Shown here: positions 60,974 through 64,000 of the stretch, one piece after another
Layout: each line of letters opens with the position of its first letter
How positions within the stretch are numbered: the first letter of the stretch is position 1
Assembly: GCA_035578905.1 (NCBI GenBank)
Contig: JAQJVL010000154.1
Location: forward strand, 1,285,177-1,349,176
Direction of reading: 5' to 3'
Origin: Stictocephala bisonia
Lineage: Eukaryota; Arthropoda; Insecta; Hemiptera; Membracidae
DNA length: 64,000 bases
Translations under genes and position numbers: made by a program
The notes under the pieces: generated by a model
What the model was told of the DNA's origin: nothing
Seen by the model: only the letters and a program-made list of their open reading frames with translations
The model's database searches: none

Positions 60974-63955
60974 TAGAGGACACTCTTGCACGCTACGCGT
61001 TATCACTCGCTACGTTCGGGAAGGAAGCTCGTCCTGCAGCCTCGTGGGAGATCTCGGCCTACGGCCTCGTCAAGACATTCTGCTACATAGCCTCAGTGGA
61101 AATCGGCCTACGGCCCCGCGGGAGAGAGTTCGGCCTGCGGCCTCACCAAGGCACTCTGCTACGGTCCCATTTGGCAGTCATCTCGTGAGGAAAATAGGCT
61201 TACGGCCTCGCCAGGGTTTTTAAGCAGTACGACCACGAATTTAGGTTTTTGGTACGGTTGGAGTTTGTAAACATAGTCTTTTCTAAATTCTCATGGTATA
61301 TTAGTAATTAAGAGAAGAATACCTTTAATTTGATACTCCACTTAGGTGTGTTAGCTAAATAGTACCCAATTTTGGGTTTTGGAGCTTTTCATTGGTGGGG
61401 AATAAGCTCTTAAACGGTGTCTCTTCCAAAATATAATGGTATTATGTGATTTAGGAGATAAATACCTTTAGTTTGATACCACACTTGGGCGTTTTATTTT
61501 AGTATTAGCTATTTGGTTTAAGGGCATATACCCCTTATTATTACCCTTTTCCATATATGATGGTATATTTGGATTCAGGAGAAAAATAACTTAAAATTTA
61601 TACCCCACTTGAGTAGATAACATCAGTGGTATTTAAAATGTAACATTTTAAACATTTAAGTTTTGGGGCCCCGATACCCCCCTTTTTATTTATTTTTTTA
61701 AATTTTTTTTAGATTTCAAGTTGAAATTCATATGTAAGGTGCGCATTTCTTGCACGTGTAGAACTATGAGTGAAGGTTTAAAAATTTTACTCGAGATATT
61801 TCTCAGGTTAGTTCATAAAAACTACTTTTGTGTGATTTTCCCCTAAGAAATAAAATTGGAACCATTGTTTAGCCTAAAAGGTCACCGACTTTTTTATGAG
61901 TGAAAAAAGTCAACTTTTGTGAATTTTCTTGGAGGTTTCAAACCGATAGCTTCAATTCAAATAAACATACATATGTTTGGGGTAGGACGCCGGGGCGTGC
62001 CTCATTATTTAGTGTCAGTCAGTGAGTGAGTGAGTTACGTCGAGCTTTATAGTATGTAGATTACCTTTCAAAAACGTTAAGTAGTGTTTATTTTCTTATT
62101 GTAAACACTTTTTAAAAAGAAAAGCATTTCAATTTCAACATCCAAATAAATACTATATTTCCTTACATTAATTATGTAGATATTAATTCATGATATATGG
62201 GTACAACTTCAGGATGCTCCGTACTACTAAACGTCACACAACACAAATTTATTACAATATAAGCACAAAATGCACAAATATATTACAATACAAGTACAAA
62301 AAGCACAAATATTATGGTGATCGATTTCGGTGAACCACGCTTACCTTCCTCAGACTTAAGGGATTCACAAAAGATTAATTGGTAATCATGGTAATTAACA
62401 TAATACCAACACGTATTATGTTAATTAAAAAAATATTCAGGATGTTACATAATATAGAATAATACAGTAAAATAAGTTTGTATTTTTCATAAATTATTTA
62501 TCTCCAAAATATAATAAAAACTTATTTGAAACTTACTTAATATACTAAGTTTAAATAACTATTTAAAAAAAACTGAAACCTGTATATAATTTAATACTAT
62601 GATATACATAAAATCATTTAATATCAAATATTTGAAACCCCTAACTTATAATTTTCTTTTTACAAGTACCATGTCCAAGTACAGTTTTTTGTTTGTTTGC
62701 TTTTAAATAAAAAAATTATGTTCTAGTTAGTTTAGTCAGTCAAAAGGTTTAGGTTCAAAATAAAATGTATTTCAATATGTTAACTTTAGCTTTTTATAGC
62801 CTTATAATACGTCATTCTAATGTAGTTACTGCTTATTCGTAATTATCAACATGAATAGATAAGTATCTTCTGTACGCAAACAGATATATATTAGGCAGCT
62901 TGAATAACACTTTGATCCATACATTTTGTTTCTTAAATAATAGGCTGAAATTATTTATCAAACATATTTACTTTTAAATCAGTCTTGGCAATTCTATGTT
63001 AAGATAGTAAACTGTGCTTCCTCCTTTATATATTTCTAATATACCACTTGTAGCTTAGATCCTTACAATTCACATATGTTTACTCGTGATTTACCACTGT
63101 AATTTATCAAACACTTAGAAATTCACACAAACAGTTTGAGTGGAAAACGGTTATTCGTCCTGTTTTCAAATGTAATAATTAGTTATTAATATGAACACGA
63201 CTGAGAGGAAATTAATACAAGTGAAAACACCATAGGTATATAACCTCCATCAATATAACAATCATGAACAATCCACAACCTCTAAAATTACGCTCAAGCA
63301 AAATTTAGAGGTTTTTTATGAGTTTTGATATCATTCTAAATCTTACAAACAAAATTATAATATTATTGCGTATATTTTTAGTTGGAGGAGTTTTCCATGG
63401 CGCTACTCCACCGCAAGACTGTTTTCTCAGCTGCTGGGTTTTTTGACGTTAACCTGAAGCTTGTGTCGAGGGTAAGACTGATTCAAAATAGTATAATCTT
63501 ATAATAGTGTCTCACTGTAATAGAATGCTCTTATATTAATATATCTACAATTAAGGACTTATTGGTTGTATATTCCTCACACATTTACTTATAAAATAAA
63601 CCGGAAATATAAAATTAAATTACTTAATAATTACTATAATCTAAATTTTATTACTTATGATATAAAAGATTTTATTTATAATGGATACTTTTTTTAAATA
63701 GATATATTATAAACTCAATTCCTCAGCATCTGCCTATTAATAAGTATCAAATTGTAAGAATTTCCTGTTTTCATCAATGCTAATAAGATAAAACAACTAC
63801 TTATACTCTTCACTATAGCAACATAGTATAAATAAATAAGATGTTTTACATGTCAGTAAATATTACAACAACACGTCTGTTTACAGATAGCTGGCATTTT
63901 GGCTCCAATCATCCTATATTTGAGTCAACGAATGAAACACGACCTGCGCATTTAA
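59285..63955 (+). CDS. Insect gustatory receptor (7tm_7 family), four exons, complete, 390 aa
   Basis: Seen: exons 59285-60226, 60388-60459, 63382-63471 and 63887-63955 join in phase 0 through GT-AG introns of 161, 2922 and 415 bp, giving 314+24+30+22 residues. The start is ATG 59285 (A at -3). An in-frame GTG lies four codons upstream, but a stop at 59249 closes the frame and no other ATG exists. Hydrophobic segments lie near residues 37-58, 62-90, 124-145, 150-170, 257-280 and 285-308, with the last spanning exons 3-4. Exon 3 encodes FSMALLHRK and SAAGFFDVN, which match the C-terminal signature of the family. Known of the family: ligand-gated cation channels of taste neurons, intracellular N-terminus, phase-0 introns near the C-terminus, length about 380-450 aa. 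Odd: the canonical TYxxxxxQF motif is degenerate (APIILYLSQR). Ligand cannot be inferred. No lesion is seen, so it is probably functional; it could be assigned to the related odorant-receptor superfamily, but the exon 3 signature favours GR. Confidence 0.9.
60388..60459 (+). CDS. Gustatory receptor exon 2
   Basis: The exon has 24 codons (AERMTLLVHDLLDEDRHSPD and four more residues), with acceptor ttgttcag and donor gttaat, phase 0 at both ends. It encodes the third intracellular loop of the receptor, and the acidic stretch DEDRHSPD is typical there. Confidence 0.85.
60902..60972. repeat. TA microsatellite in receptor intron 2
   Basis: About 35 uninterrupted TA units. They directly adjoin the GC-rich repeat block starting near 60973. 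Confidence 0.98.
60973..62062. repeat. Composite repeat block in receptor intron 2
   Basis: The left part (60973-61215) is GC-rich with repeated CGGCCTACGGCCTCG-like motifs. The middle (about 61293-61620) holds three degenerate copies of a 124-143-bp unit with ATGGTAT, GGAGAWAAATACCTTTA and ATACCCCACTTG-like blocks. The right end has GTCAGTCAGTGAGTGAGTGA near 62014-62034. The GC-rich and AT-rich parts may be one element about 1.1 kb long that begins at the TA microsatellite. No protein is encoded; the class is unknown. Confidence 0.55.
62189..62421. repeat. Foldback-like repeat, short copy C in receptor intron 2
   Basis: The segment 62231-62372 carries the same module as copies A and B, including TTTCGGTGAACCACGC and CCTTCCTCAGAC. 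It ends at 62421 with ACCAACACGTATTATG, the family terminus. A diverged left end starts about 62189. TTAATT borders both sides and could be a target duplication. Confidence 0.65.
63382..63471 (+). CDS. Gustatory receptor exon 3
   Basis: The exon has 30 codons, with acceptor ttttag and donor gtaagact, phase 0 at both ends. It carries the family hallmark in the form FSMALLHRKTVFSAAGFF, normally the most conserved part of insect gustatory receptors ahead of transmembrane segment 7. Confidence 0.88.
63887..63955 (+). CDS. Gustatory receptor exon 4 (C-terminus)
   Basis: The exon has 22 codons plus TAA after acceptor tttacag. It encodes IAGILAPIILYLSQ, the second half of transmembrane segment 7, then a basic tail RMKHDLRI. 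The T, Y and F of the usual TYxxxxxQF are replaced by A, P and R; the Q is kept. Confidence 0.85.
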   Translation: MAGILAPIILYLSQRMKHDLRI

Positions 63956-64000
63956 GGACCTGTTTTTACAAGTTAAAAATAAGGTTCCAAGATAAATAGA

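Overview
The window reads as a 64-kb piece of an insect nuclear genome. It is very AT-rich and gene-poor, with GT-AG introns, short CCTAA/TTAGG-type runs, jockey-like LINE debris, a tRNA-derived SINE, mariner-type DNA transposons and an R1-clade retrotransposon. The only host gene I can support is an insect chemosensory (gustatory) receptor. A hemipteran is my impression from the repeat families, but the sequence does not prove the order.

Layout. 1-9.5 kb: AT-rich DNA with a short tandem duplication, the end of a dispersed repeat (1-60) and a minus-strand SINE (about 5932-6114). 9.5-12.4 kb: two jockey-like reverse-transcriptase relics in opposite orientation, then a TA-flanked mariner-type element (11033-12351) that carries a second, 443-bp inverted-repeat element. 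12.4-20.5 kb: AT-rich, nothing recognised. 20.5-22.6 kb: a foldback-like repeat (copy A) and a second small CAGGGTG element. 23.47-26.98 kb: a tandem satellite of about 35 monomers of 104 or 92 bp with higher-order periods. 27.5-32.8 kb: a three-level nest. Foldback repeat copy B was split by a 4.5-kb mariner-like element with about 0.5-kb inverted repeats, and that element's transposase is itself split by a 2.0-kb A-rich insertion. 33.6-36.6 kb: a small inverted-repeat element and a second A-rich, T-poor block. 36.6-44.4 kb: AT-rich with dispersed repeat fragments and poly(A)/poly(T) tracts. 44.4-49.3 kb: three decayed LINEs, with perfect hairpins at two of their 5' boundaries.

51.57-56.93 kb: a long CA microsatellite interrupted by a nearly intact R1-clade retrotransposon (ORF1 with three zinc knuckles and one frameshift; ORF2 of 992 aa with endonuclease, reverse transcriptase and a C-terminal CCHC). 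CA repeats resume after its poly(A) tail, which suggests AC-repeat target specificity. 58.1 kb: a 39-bp minisatellite. 59285-63955: the gustatory receptor, four exons, 390 aa, with a repeat-rich 2.9-kb second intron.

Apart from the receptor, the window's biology is that of transposable elements. The readable history is: foldback repeats spread, a mariner-type element inserted into one copy, a third element broke the mariner transposase, LINEs decayed, and an R1-type element landed, probably recently, in an AC microsatellite.
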